Positions 45,461 to 55,529 of a stretch of DNA of 64,000 bases are shown here, piece after piece (the first letter of the stretch is position 1; every line of letters starts with the position of its first letter). Position numbers and translations under genes: made by a program. Source of the DNA: Candidatus Trichofilum aggregatum (GTDB lineage Bacteria > Chloroflexota > Anaerolineae > Promineifilales > Promineifilaceae); NCBI GenBank assembly GCA_016716885.1, contig JADJUV010000029.1, forward strand, positions 29,085 to 93,084, given 5' to 3'. The notes beneath the pieces were generated by a model. It was not told the origin of the DNA, ran no database searches, and worked only from the letters and a program-made list of their open reading frames with translations.

Positions 45461-46359
45461 ATGTCCTACCCCAAAATTATTATCTACAGTGATGGGGGTC
45501 CGACCCCAACCCCGGCATTGGCGGCTGGGCGGCGGTGCTGCGTTACGGTGAGCACGAAAAAGTACTCACCGGCAACGACCCCCAAACGACCAACAATCGT
45601 ATGGAGTTGCAGGCTGCCCTGGCCGCCTTGCAAGCCCTGAAACGCCCTGGCGAGATCGAGTTCCACACCGACTCAGAGTATTTACGTCAGGGAATTACCA
45701 CCTGGGCCGAAAAGTGGGCCGCCAAAGGGTGGCAGAAAGAGGGTAAACCCACCCCCAATGCCGATCTCTGGCAACAGCTTCTGCCTCTGGTTAAACAACA
45801 CACGATCAACTGGAATTGGGTGAAAGGGCACTCCGGCGACCCCATGAACGAACGGGTAGACCAATTGGCGCGGCAAGCCCGGCTGGAAATCACCCCCAAA
45901 GCACAACTCTCACCCGACACGCCACGCCTCTACTTGCGATCCTCGTGTAAAGGTAATCCGGGGCCTGGGGGCTGGGGTGTGGTGCTGGAGATGGGTGAGG
46001 AGACGCGCCAGAACAGTGGTGGAGAAAACAAGACGACCAACAACCGGATGGAGATCGCGGCCGCAATCGCCGCCCTTCAGCTTCTCCCCCCCGGATCAGC
46101 GGCTCAAATCTTCACCACTTCCGACTATCTGTTCCAGGGAGCTACGCAATGGCTTCATGGCTGGCGCAAAAAGAACTGGCAAAAGAAAGATGGTCAGCCC
46201 ATTGCCAACCAGGATTTATGGCAGGAGCTAGACCGCTTACTTAAACAATATTCTGTGTACTGGATCAATGCCAAAGGGGATGAAAGCAAACAATTGCCCG
46301 GACTTCGCGAAGCCGGGCAATTGGCTCTTCGCGCCAGCCAGGATTCATCATCTGGCTAA
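45461..46359 (+). CDS. Tandem ribonuclease H protein, second domain degenerate (one frameshift near the start)
   Basis: ATG at 45461 gives MSYPKIIIYSDGG, then the frame breaks at GGGGGTCCGACCCC (about 45498-45511); the next frame continues NPGIGGWAAVLRYGEHE. One missing base explains it. Domain 1 keeps the RNase H acidic set: SDGG, NRMELQ, HTDSEYL, and NERVDQLA. Domain 2 (from about residue 155) keeps CKGNPGPGGWGVVLE and NRMEIAAA, but the first Asp is replaced (YLRSSCKGNPG), TDS is TTSDY, and the final Asp is missing. The second domain is therefore probably inactive and may help bind nucleic acid. It starts three bases after the Rpn-family gene stop. Confidence 0.85.
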
Positions 46360-46475
46360 CATAATTCGCTTTATATAGCTGTTCAGATACTGGTCGTGTG
46401 CGGCTCGGCGTCAAGGGGGGGTAGGGGGAGTGGGCGCCTTACGGTTGAAAGCCGTGCTGGGCCAGAGCATTTGGT

Positions 46476-46503
46476 TTGACTTTTTAAGGCAAACTGATAA
46501 AAT
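46476..46503 (+). promoter_or_regulatory. Promoter of the tRNA-Leu gene
   Basis: TTGACT (46476-46481) and TAAAAT (46498-46503) are 16 bases apart. The tRNA starts 13 bases after the second box. Confidence 0.6.
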
Positions 46504-46516
46504 GCCCAACACTTCA

Positions 46517-46600
<84 letters not shown>

Positions 46601-46604
46601 TTAG

Positions 46605-46645
46605 AAAATAAACAGCCCAGGCCAATAACCTGGGCTGTTTTATTT
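46605..46645 (+). terminator. Terminator of the tRNA-Leu gene
   Basis: AAATAAACAGCCCAGG pairs with CCTGGGCTGTTTTATTT directly after the tRNA. Confidence 0.85.
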
Positions 46646-46660
46646 ATAGCCAATGAGTAA

Positions 46661-46689
46661 TTGCTTGAGAAAAACGGCACAAGTATAAT
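46661..46689 (+). promoter_or_regulatory. Candidate promoter of the 46834 gene
   Basis: TTGCTT (46661-46666) and TATAAT (46684-46689) are 17 bases apart. The predicted transcript would have an untranslated leader of about 135 bases before the ATG at 46834. Confidence 0.45.
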
Positions 46690-46833
46690 CGGTGCCATCC
46701 AACTCATACCTGACCAATTAATATCCATTGTCAGGAGTTGTGTATTGCCCTGAAAACTCTGTCTCGTATTGCGGCCGCGCCTCCCAGCTTTGTCCTGCAA
46801 TACACCCTACGCCTTACGTTTAAGGAAGCGTCC

Positions 46834-47880
46834 ATGAATATTGTAACTGTTGCCAGCATTATCATTTTGTTCACTATCGTGGTTGGTGTTTTAGTGGCTC
46901 TTTTGTTTGTCAGCGCCGGAAACATGGTTTCGGCCAACAACACCGTCCTGGAAAAGGAAAAATCAGGCTATAACCCTCGTGTTACGGCTGGTCACAAAAT
47001 CATGCCGCAAGCCAGCTCGACGGACCAGATAGCTCAGGCCCAAAATCTGGCGGCCCAAAAGGCGGCCCAACTGCCCCGTGGGGCTAATATGAAGATACGT
47101 CCCAAGGGTGAAGGCCCGGCAGACAAACTGCGGTCAGCTTCCGAAGGGGTGAACAATGACCCGGTAACGGCCACAAAAATTGCCATGTTCCACACCTGGA
47201 ACGGCCTGCAATATCGCCTGACGAAACCGGCCGTAGCTGGCGCACCGGCAACGGCCCAAGCTCGCCCCGCGGCCCAACCGGCTGGCTCCAGCCAACCACG
47301 TGCGGGTGTTGATTATCAAGAAATTGCCATCACCGATAGCATGACCCCGGAAGAGAAACGTAAAGCGATTATTGCTAACTCCAAAGCCAAAGCGGCCGCG
47401 ATGAAAGCAGCCAAAGCATCTGGGGCCGGAGTGGCGGAAGTGGTGATGGACGACGGAGCTGGGGTAGCGGCCGCAACGCCCACCGCCGCCGCTCCAATGA
47501 TGACTGGTGGCAGCATGGAACCGGTAGCCGGTGTCCATTACGAAGAAATCGCCATCACCGATGGCATGTCCCCTGATGAAATTCGTAAAGCCCGCATAAC
47601 CAACTCCAAAGCTAAATCAGCCGCGGCCAAAGCATTAAAAGCCTCAGGGGTGATGATGCCAGCCGCCCAACCTGTGGCTGAAGCAGTCGCGGCCGCGCCC
47701 GCAACCCCACAACCCGCCGCCCAGGCTGTCTCTGATGTCGGCAAACCTGATTTGATTGAAATTACCGAGGGTATGTCACCGGAAGAGATTCGCCGGGCAC
47801 GCATCGAAAATTCCAAACGGACCTCGGCCTTCAACAAGGCCCTCAAAGCGGCGGGTATTGACCCCGCTTCGGTTAAGTAG
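46834..47880 (+). CDS. Membrane-anchored protein with three copies of a 40-residue charged motif
   Basis: The protein has 348 residues. One N-terminal membrane helix (about 5-30) is followed by a long Ala/Pro/Lys-rich soluble part. A motif of about 40 residues occurs three times: EIAITDSMTPEEKRKAIIANS with AKAAAMKAAKASG, EIAITDGMSPDEIRKARITNS with AKSAAAKALKASG, and EITEGMSPEEIRRARIENS with SAFNKALKAAG. The units are separated by Ala/Pro linkers. Each unit looks like a beta turn plus two basic helices. No known family is recognised. AAGGAAG before ATG 46834 fixes the start. Palindrome copies encode Ala in the linkers and helices. Confidence 0.75.
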   Translation: MNIVTVASIIILFTIVVGVLVALLFVSAGNMVSANNTVLEKEKSGYNPRVTAGHKIMPQASSTDQIAQAQNLAAQKAAQLPRGANMKIRPKGEGPADKLRSASEGVNNDPVTATKIAMFHTWNGLQYRLTKPAVAGAPATAQARPAAQPAGSSQPRAGVDYQEIAITDSMTPEEKRKAIIANSKAKAAAMKAAKASGAGVAEVVMDDGAGVAAATPTAAAPMMTGGSMEPVAGVHYEEIAITDGMSPDEIRKARITNSKAKSAAAKALKASGVMMPAAQPVAEAVAAAPATPQPAAQAVSDVGKPDLIEITEGMSPEEIRRARIENSKRTSAFNKALKAAGIDPASVK

Positions 47881-47905
47881 CCCGCCCCCAACCTTATCTT
47901 TTCCT

Positions 47906-47934
47906 AAAGCCCGGTGATTAACCGGGCTTTTTTT
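47906..47934 (+). terminator. Terminator after the repeat-motif gene
   Basis: AAAGCCCGGT and ACCGGGCTTT pair around GATTA, and T residues follow. Confidence 0.9.
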
Positions 47935-48037
47935 ATTACTGGAGTTGGGCGTTTTTAATCTCACCTCTGGAGACTAAGAGATTCAGAGACTGAGAGATTT
48001 CCCGAGAACGTTCTTATTTTCGCCAAAGTCGAGTTTG

Positions 48038-49842
48038 TTATTCACAGCCGGAGGGCATATCTTCACAACGGCCGGGAGGGATAAGGATGGTCGCGGCCGC
48101 GTCACCCGCACTTGCCCGCAACACCATCGTAAATGTTGTTTCAAGGTCACCTTTACCCGTGAGTAAAGCGCTTTCTCCCACCAAAACCATCCCTTGAGTT
48201 GAGAGCTGATAAGCGGGCGAAATAATCGCTTTCTCATTGGTACCCGCCGTTAAGACCGAAACCCGGTCATTTCCTTCCATATGCTGAAACGCACCTTGCT
48301 CATTACGGATCAGCACGGTGTAGCCGGTCACAGATTCATTACCGTCCGGGCGCATCAAAACCATCCACACATTGACCAGGGGCAAACCGTCCGGGGCAAA
48401 AATCTCTTTCGTGTTCATTTGATCAGGCAGCAGTTGGTACACGTGGGTATCACTCCAGAACCAAAAGGTTTGCCCACCCGGATACAAACCAACCATCATC
48501 CCACGAACGTTCGGGACATAACTATCCTCATACAGAATGGACCTGGCCAGGAAACTCACATTAACCCATTGGTAAATCCCATGATCATCCCACCACCAGA
48601 CATCATCAGGGAGATCTCTGCGAGCTAGCACGTGTGGGGCAGGCAACCACCTGGCGGATGTTGTTGTTGCGTCGCTAAACCATCAGGGCGAACTATTACC
48701 TTGACGGTTTTGTAATGGGGATTCACCTCAAACAGATAGTGAGCATTCCACACATAGATGGGGGAACCGTTATGCGGACAATTCGTCACAGCCGCAATAG
48801 AATCCAATCACATCACCCAGCCACCAGAGAAACGGCTTCGGTTTGAACAGCCTCACGGGTGGGCAAATAATACAGGCTATCAACCGTCCATATCCAAATG
48901 AGTGCATCAACACCTTGGCCCACAAGGAACGGTAATTCCTCGAACTGGTTAATCCCCCACCCATCGGATTCACTATTTTTCTGCTGCCGGGCAGGGGGGG
49001 ACAGGGTTGACGTTGGTTCGGAGGTAAGGTGTCGGTGCAGGTGGCGGCGTGACACGGGAATTTGATACGATAAAAGTCTATATCGTTCCAAACCCAGACG
49101 ATAAAGGAGATTGTTGTCTGCGGTCGGTTGTCTAACCCATACACCTTGAACACCGGTTAGGCTGGAACCAGCCGGATTGTTGATTGGGTAGAGCAGATGC
49201 TCGTTCAAGTCATACAGGTATAAATCTGAGACGTTCCAAAGCAGGACGTAATTGGGATTGGGTAAGGCTTTGATGGTTTGCACACCTGGCACAGCCTGGG
49301 AGCTGGGAACAAATTGGGTTGGCTCACCAGTGACCACCAGAGTTGAAGTTGTTAGCTGTCCACAACAAAACGGCATCTTGTTTACCTTCCGGGCCAGGAA
49401 TAGCCATGATGTTTTGCACACCAGAGATATCTTTCGCGGCCGCGTCCTGGACCTTCACTAATGTTCCATCATCGCTATATCGGTATACGGCAATCGGCGT
49501 CCACAACCAGACGTAGAAATTTTCTAAACCGGACCCATGCAAACTAAACGTAACCCCTTGTAAATTGGGGATAGGGGCATTAATCCCATCAATGAAAAGT
49601 TCACGGGCAATACTGGAACCAGGATCAAGCAAATAAACCCCATTTTGATCCCATAGCCATTCAATGCTTCTGTTCAGTTCAAATTGATTAGGCGTGATCG
49701 CATGGCCTGCGGTGGGATTATCGGCTGGCGAAACCGCGACAGGCTGGCCCCCCGTCCCTGCCGAGCTTAGAAGCTCCAGGCTGGCACAGGACATTACCCC
49801 GGCCATGCCCGTTATAACAGTCGTCAAAAACAACCACTTCAT
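48038..49842 (-). CDS. WxW-repeat lipoprotein, broken by several frameshifts
   Basis: From ATG 49842 (good GGGAGGG site) a lipoprotein signal ends VMSC. The following sequence has about seven repeats of 55-70 residues, each with an aromatic strand: VWLWTPIAVYRYSDDG, VLLWNVSDLYLYDLNE, IWIWTVDSLYYLPTRE, IYVWNAHYLFEVNPHY, VWWWDDHGIYQWVNVS and FWFWSDTHVYQLLPDQ. This suggests a beta-propeller or similar repeat fold on the outside of the membrane. The reading passes through four frames (49842-49324, 49421-48813, 48807-48625, 48646-48038), so at least three indels interrupt it. Function unknown. Decay and sequencing error cannot be told apart. Confidence 0.65.
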
Positions 49843-50105
49843 TACAAGCCCTCCCACATGAGCCGTTTTAATAGACCGTCCCCGGAAGGTATACAAAAGT
49901 GAAGGGCAATGAAGAACCCCAGGGGAAATGCTAATCAGGGCATTAGATGCCTATTTGGTTGGGTACGACAATTAGGAATTGCGTTGCTTACCTATGTAAT
50001 GTTATGAACGAAACCGGGATTATTTTTACTAAACAGTACCATAGTACTATTGAAGCTAATTTATCTCCTTTGTGCAAATGAGTTGCTCAGATAATCATTA
50101 GATGG

Positions 50106-50170
50106 TTTTGTACGTAGTGACCGCTTTAGCGGGCGGGTGCTAGCCCGCTAAAGCGGTCACTACAAACAGA
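50106..50170. repeat. Family A hairpin element, copy 4
   Basis: Arms as in copy 1, loop GGGTGC with one arm mismatch next to it. The tail AGAATCTTTTTCTTGAAAGC is shared with copies 2 and 3. Confidence 0.83.
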
Positions 50171-50185
50171 ATCTTTTTCTTGAAA

Positions 50186-50346
50186 GCTATGGTACAGCTT
50201 TACACAACTCTTTTGCAGGGTTAGTCTGAAGACCCATCCCCCTTCCCGGGGGGAAGGGGAAACCTTATTAGTGTCGTTTTTTGAGGGCATACACGCTCAC
50301 AAAATAACATTCCCCGCCCCAAGGGGCGGGGTTAGGGTGGGGGAAA
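50186..50346. repeat. Family C-related element, TTTTTTGA variant
   Basis: It runs TACAGCTTTACA, GAAGACCCATCCCCC, hairpin CTTCCCGGGGGGAAGGGG, the segment GTGTCGTTTTTTGAGGGCAT, and the hairpin CCCCGCCCCAAGGGGCGGGG with TTAGGG. The copy at about 59105-59225 shares the order and the TGTCGTTTTT segment. Confidence 0.72.
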
Positions 50347-50530
50347 ATGCCCAATACGATGGCGTAGCGCTAAAAATCGGACTTTGGAAAAGCCGTACCC
50401 AGGTTATGACCCTAATAGAAATCCGGGACGCTTTGTGTATACTTGCGATTAAGTTATGATATTCCTGTTTAAGAATGACATGATAGGGAACCCTTAACTC
50501 CAGTTCATGATTAGTCATCTACAATTCAAA

Positions 50531-52196
50531 ATGCTTTACTTGCACTTGCTGGGGCGGCCGCAACTTGTCCTGAACGCGGCCGCGTCATCCCTCAACACTC
50601 TCACGGGCAAATCATTAGCGCTGTTTTGTTACCTGGCAGTTACCGGGCAAACTCACGCCCGCACCAGCCTGGCCAGTCTGTTGTGGGGGGAACTACCCGA
50701 CGCTGACGCACGCAACAATTTGCGCGTCTCTCTCTCCAAGTTACGGCGTCACCTCGATCCCTATTTGACTATCAGCCATGAAACAGTGTCTCTGAATAAA
50801 GAAAGCCCCTACTGGCTAGACGTGCAAGTCTTTGAACAAGGTTTGCGCAACCCGCATGAAGAAAACGACCTTGCGGCAAGCCATGGCGCTGTACAAAGGG
50901 GATTTTTTGCAAGAGCTTTATGTGCGTGACGCCTCAGCTTTTGAGGATTGGGTAACACAACAGCGCAATCGGCTGCATAACCAGGCCATACAGGGCTGGT
51001 TTGATCTGGCCCAAATGGGCATAACCAGGGGAATGTACGCGGCCGCGATAGATGACTTACGCCGTTTGCTGGAGCACCAACCCTGGCACGAGGAAGCCCA
51101 CCAGGAACTCATGCGTGCCTTTGCCCTGAGCGGACAACGCACCACCGCTCTGGCCCAGTTTGAACGTTGCCGCCACATCCTGGAACGTGAGCTTGGGGTA
51201 CAACCAGGTGCGGTCACCCAAACCCTCTTTGAGCAGATACGTGCCGGAACCCTCACCCCTCCCACCTCAAACCACCCTCTTATTCAAGAATCGGCTCCCC
51301 TTCGGCCCACCCCCAGCCCCTTGCAGGAACCCACCTCAGCTTCAGCCGAAATGTCCACGTTTATCGTTGGCCCACCCATTAGCCACCCGGAGCATTTTTT
51401 TGGCCGGGAACGGGAAGTGCGACGCATTCTGAACCTGATCAAGCGACTGCCGTTACAAAACGCCGCCATCATTGGGCCACGCCGCAGTGGCAAAACCTCT
51501 TTGCTGCACTTTTTACCGGCCATCACCGCGGCCGCGTCACCCCGCTCCGACCAGCTATACGATTGGCCCAACCAGGAGCCTTACACCTGGGTCTTCGCCG
51601 ACTTTCAGGACCCCCGGCTGGGCACTCGTGAAGGCTTTCTTCGTCACCTGCTCAACCAGATGAACCTGCCCATCCCTGAACCCTGTGACCTGGAAGCCTT
51701 CATGAATACCGTAGCTGACCAGATGAAGGGGCGAACGGTCATCCTGCTAGACGAAATTGGGGTGGCCCTGGGGCGCTACCCGGAGCTAGATGAGGAATTT
51801 TGGGAAAGCCTGCGCTCTCTGGCAACAAACCACGTAGGGGGACGGTTGGGTTTTATCTTGGCTTCAGATAACCAACCGGGTGAGCTTGCGGCCGCGCACG
51901 GACTCGGCTCTCCCTTTTTCAACATCTTCGGTTACACCGCCAATCTTGGCCCCCTGCCCGAAAACGAAGCCCACACCCTTATTGCCAGTTCCCCTCGCCC
52001 CTTCCACGCCGATGATGTGGCCTGGATCATCCAACAAAGCGGCGGCTGGCCCATCTTACTCCAGCTTCTCTGCCGCGAACGCCTGCTTGCTTATGAAGAA
52101 GGGGATACCACAACCAATTGGCGCAGCGAAGCCCAACAACAAATGCTCCCCTACCGTTACCTTTTAACAAAAAACACAAGTATTCAGCCGAATTAG
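50531..52196 (+). CDS. SARP/BTAD-type regulator fused to an ATPase (one frameshift)
   Basis: ATG 50531 starts a winged-helix and BTAD region (LHLLGRPQLVLNAAA, then WGELPDADARNNLRVSLSKLRRHL). Around 50870-50876 the frame shifts. The next frame carries LRQAMALYKGDFLQE, FEDWVTQQRNRLHNQA and PWHEEAHQELMRAFALSGQRTTAL, the classical bacterial transcriptional activator domain. From about residue 270 an ATPase domain follows: FFGREREVRR, Walker A GPRRSGKTS, Walker B VILLDEIG. The whole protein would have about 555 residues. It is probably an ATP-dependent transcription activator. It lies directly before the histidine kinase gene. Confidence 0.85.
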
Positions 52197-52325
52197 TAGA
52201 CCTTATTGGCCTTAACATGATGTCATGCTAAGGCGCAAAATCCGCAAAGGTTTTCTCTTGGCGACTTGGCGTTCTTTGTGTGAGATTTCTTATTGCCGCT
52301 AAACTCTAGTTTATCCACCCAGACC

Positions 52326-52350
52326 ACCCGGCCGTAAAACGGGCCGGGTT
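52326..52350 (+). terminator. Possible hairpin terminator after the SARP-ATPase gene
   Basis: ACCCGGCC and GGCCGGGTT pair around GTAAAACG. There is no strong T-run, so the call is tentative. Confidence 0.45.
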
Positions 52351-52366
52351 AGGATTACAAAGGCCG

Positions 52367-52396
52367 TTGACCCGGCGTCTTAGCATGGCATAATAT
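52367..52396 (+). promoter_or_regulatory. Candidate promoter of the histidine kinase gene
   Basis: TTGACC (52367-52372) and CATAAT (52389-52394, spacing 16) or TAATAT (52391-52396, spacing 18). Transcription would start near 52402, which makes the ATG at 52426 a better start than the one at 52408. Confidence 0.5.
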
Positions 52397-52425
52397 TAAT
52401 CTCGATAATGTCTGATGGGGGGTCC

Positions 52426-55365
52426 ATGCCTCACTTCCAAGATCAAACCCTAAACAATACACGGCCAACGATTACCGAACGCAAGTTAAAAGAATTCATT
52501 GGCTACATTCCCAACGCCATTCTCCTCGTCAATAGCCGTGGTCAAATCACAATGACCAACCCCGCAGCCGAACAACTCTTGGGCTACAGCCGCGAAGAGT
52601 TGCTTAACATGCCTGTTGAGCAACTGATACCTGAACGGTTTCACCAGGCTCATATCGAGTACCGGGCCACATTTCAGCAACAAATGCAAACGCGCAACAT
52701 GGGTACGGCAAATGGAATCTTTGCCCGTCACCACAACGGCTCCGAAATACCGGTAGAAGTGGGCCTCAACCCCATTAACACCTCTACCGGCCTTTTTATC
52801 ATTGCTTCCATCACCGATACCTCGCGGCGTCAACAAGCCGAACAAGCCCAATACCAAAGCGAAGAACGTTTCCACGAACTCGTCGAATCCACCAAAATTA
52901 TTCCTTGGGAAGCGGATGGGGCGACCTACCAGTTCACGTATGTGGGGCCTCAGGCCGTCAAAATTATGGGTTATCCCCTAGAGTCATGGTATCACCACAA
53001 TTTTTGGGTTGAGGCGATCCACCCGGAAGACCGGGAAACGGCAGTTAACTATTGTCACGCGGCCGCGGCCAAACACAAAGAATACGAATTCGACTACCGC
53101 ATGGTCACAGCCGACCAGCGGATAGTCTGGTTTCATGACATTGTCCGCGTCAAAACCAACCCTGATAACAGTACAACGCTCCACGGCTTCCTCATAGACA
53201 TTACCACCCGCAAACACATCGAGATTGAACGACAAGCCCTGCTCGAAATCATGCGCGGTGTCGTCATGACGCCCGACCTCACTGAACTCCTCAGCCTGAT
53301 CCACCGCACCATTGCCCGCGTCATTTACGCCGAAAACTTCTTCATCACCCTCTATAACAAAACAACCAATTTATTTGAAGAAGTGTATTCCGTAGACAAA
53401 TACGATCCACCCTCCCTACCCCATAGCTTAGGCAAACGCATTACCCATTACGTTTTTCGCACCGGTCAACCCCTTTTACTCACAGCCGAACGGTTCACCA
53501 CATTAGTGGCTGAAGGTGAAGTCGAACTTATAGGCACAGATTCCCCTTCCTGGTTAGGTGTGCCCCTACAGACAGCCAACGAAACAATCGGCGTGATGGT
53601 GGTGCAACATTACGAAGAAGCCAACTCCTATTCCGAACAAGATGTAGCTTTCTTTGCTTCCATCGCCGGACAGATAGCCATGGCCATAGAACGTAAATGG
53701 AGCGAAGAGAAGCTACGAGAAAGCGAAGAACGTTATCGTAGCCTCATCGAAAACCTGCCCATTGGCGTCTATCGCAACACACCCGAGCCAAACGGCCATT
53801 TTCTTATGGCCAACACCACCTTCATGCGCATGTTCGGCTTCAACTCCGAAAGTGAACTCAAATCAACCCCCGTCACTGACCTATATATGAACCCGGCCGA
53901 AAGACAAATGTTTTCGGCTTACCTATTGGCCCAAGGGAGCATCACCGGATTCGAGATGCGCCTCAAAAAACGGAATGGCACCCCCTTGTGGGTGTCTGTC
54001 ACCGCCAGGGTTGGTTATAACCAAATAGGTGAACCCCTCTATTTCAATTGCACCGTTGAAGACATTAGTCACCGCAAACAAGCCGAACTGGAAGCCCGCC
54101 ACCGGGCCGATGAGTTTGCCGCCTTGTATGAGATTACCCATGACCTGGCTTTACAATGGAGCCTACCCCATTTATTAGAAACAGTTTTGAGTCGCACCAT
54201 AGAACTTTTCCAGACCCCAGCTGGTGGCATTTATCTGTATGATGCAGCGCATGACGATTTAGATGTGGCCGTGTCCAAAGGGGGTAGCTTCCCCCCTGGG
54301 GTGCGCCTGGCTCTGGGACAAGGATTGGCTGGACGAGTAGCCCAATTGCGCCAACCTATCGTGTTAGATGATTATCACAGTTGGGAGGGGCGATCCCCAA
54401 TCTATGAGCACCTGCTCATCCGGGCCATCATGGGCGTACCCATGATCTATGGGGGGGAATTGATTGGGGTGCTCTTAGTTGAAGAAATTGGTACCAGCAA
54501 TCGCCGTTTTAACAAAAATGATGTGCGGCTTTTGTCGCTACTGGCCGGACAGGCAGCCAGTGCCGTCCACAATGCCCGTCTTTATGAGCAAGTACAAAAG
54601 TACACCGAAACGCTAGAGCAGCGCGTCGCCGAACGCACCCAAGAATTGGCCCACGCCAATCAACAGTTGACTGTGCTTGACCGCCTGAAATCCCGCTTCG
54701 TAGCCGATGTTTCTCATGAATTGCGCACACCAGTTAGTAGCCTGAAACTTTATCTTGACCTGCTAGAACGGAACCCCACGGGAAACCGCGAAAAATATAT
54801 GCACGTTTTGCACATGCAGACAGAACGGTTGCAGGATTTGATTGAAAACATCTTGGACCTGTCACGGCTGGAGCTGGGGCCAGAACAAATCACCTTGGAA
54901 CCTATGTCTCTCAATGAGGTAATCGTCCAGGTAGTTACAGCCTATCAATTGCGCGCACAGACGAAAGGGTTAACCCTCGTTTTTACACCAGACAATGATT
55001 TACCCCTTATTCTGGGGGATCGCGAACAATTGACCCAGGTGGTGACCAATCTCATAACCAATGGCTTGAACTATACAAACAAGGGGAATGTGCAAATCAG
55101 TACCGATTACCATGCCGAACAAGCGCAGGTAAGGTTGGATGTACGTGATACCGGCTCTGGTATTCCCAACGAAGATAAGCCCCATCTCTTTCAGCGGTTT
55201 TATCGCGGCAGCCAACACCGGCAGGGAGGAATTCCCGGCACGGGCTTAGGGCTGGCTATTGTGAAAGAAATTATAGACATTCATAAAGGACAGATTGAAG
55301 TGGACAGTACGGTTGACAAAGGAACGACCTTCCGTATTTTTCTGCCCGTTTATCAGGCTCACTAG
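52426..55365 (+). CDS. Multi-sensor PAS/GAF histidine kinase
   Basis: The protein has about 979 residues and no membrane segments. Order: PAS (about 20-130, PNAILLVNSRGQITMTNPAA), PAS/PAC (about 145-265, ending FLIDITTRKHIEIERQ), GAF (about 275-425), PAS (about 435-555), GAF (about 570-720, GGIYLYDAAHDDLDVAVSKG), coiled coil, HisKA with VADVSHELRTPVSSLKL, and HATPase with NLITNGLNYTN and DTGSGIP. It autophosphorylates on the His in SHELRTP and passes phosphate to a response regulator that is not adjacent. Only one palindrome copy (about 53060) lies in nearly 3 kb. The start at 52426 is preferred for its GGGGGG site and promoter distance. Confidence 0.93.
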   Translation: MPHFQDQTLNNTRPTITERKLKEFIGYIPNAILLVNSRGQITMTNPAAEQLLGYSREELLNMPVEQLIPERFHQAHIEYRATFQQQMQTRNMGTANGIFARHHNGSEIPVEVGLNPINTSTGLFIIASITDTSRRQQAEQAQYQSEERFHELVESTKIIPWEADGATYQFTYVGPQAVKIMGYPLESWYHHNFWVEAIHPEDRETAVNYCHAAAAKHKEYEFDYRMVTADQRIVWFHDIVRVKTNPDNSTTLHGFLIDITTRKHIEIERQALLEIMRGVVMTPDLTELLSLIHRTIARVIYAENFFITLYNKTTNLFEEVYSVDKYDPPSLPHSLGKRITHYVFRTGQPLLLTAERFTTLVAEGEVELIGTDSPSWLGVPLQTANETIGVMVVQHYEEANSYSEQDVAFFASIAGQIAMAIERKWSEEKLRESEERYRSLIENLPIGVYRNTPEPNGHFLMANTTFMRMFGFNSESELKSTPVTDLYMNPAERQMFSAYLLAQGSITGFEMRLKKRNGTPLWVSVTARVGYNQIGEPLYFNCTVEDISHRKQAELEARHRADEFAALYEITHDLALQWSLPHLLETVLSRTIELFQTPAGGIYLYDAAHDDLDVAVSKGGSFPPGVRLALGQGLAGRVAQLRQPIVLDDYHSWEGRSPIYEHLLIRAIMGVPMIYGGELIGVLLVEEIGTSNRRFNKNDVRLLSLLAGQAASAVHNARLYEQVQKYTETLEQRVAERTQELAHANQQLTVLDRLKSRFVADVSHELRTPVSSLKLYLDLLERNPTGNREKYMHVLHMQTERLQDLIENILDLSRLELGPEQITLEPMSLNEVIVQVVTAYQLRAQTKGLTLVFTPDNDLPLILGDREQLTQVVTNLITNGLNYTNKGNVQISTDYHAEQAQVRLDVRDTGSGIPNEDKPHLFQRFYRGSQHRQGGIPGTGLGLAIVKEIIDIHKGQIEVDSTVDKGTTFRIFLPVYQAH

Positions 55366-55399
55366 CACACCATCGCAAGATTTACTGGCAACGGGCATA

Positions 55400-55490
55400 A
55401 TCTGAGGTTTTTCCCCTTCTCTCTGGGAAGGGGGCAGGGGGATGGGTCTTCCCGGTATATCTACTAAAGATTTCTGTAAAGCTGTAGTAG
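55400..55490. repeat. Partial family C element
   Basis: CCCCTTCTCTCTGGGAAGGGGG, GGGATGGGTCTTCCCGG and TAAAGCTGTAGTAGC match the end of the elements at 25.7 and 28.0 kb. Confidence 0.6.
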
Positions 55491-55529
55491 CAATTTGACC
55501 GGCGAAAACAGAATGGGGAATTTGACTTT

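Larger units (their letters stand above)
49843..50530. other. 688-bp intergenic region with family A and C elements
   Basis: About 49920-50100 is AT-rich without a gene. Then come family A copy 4 (50106-50170) and a family C-related element (about 50186-50346). No gene is supported; the open frame at 50271-50459 reads through the repeat. Confidence 0.6.
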
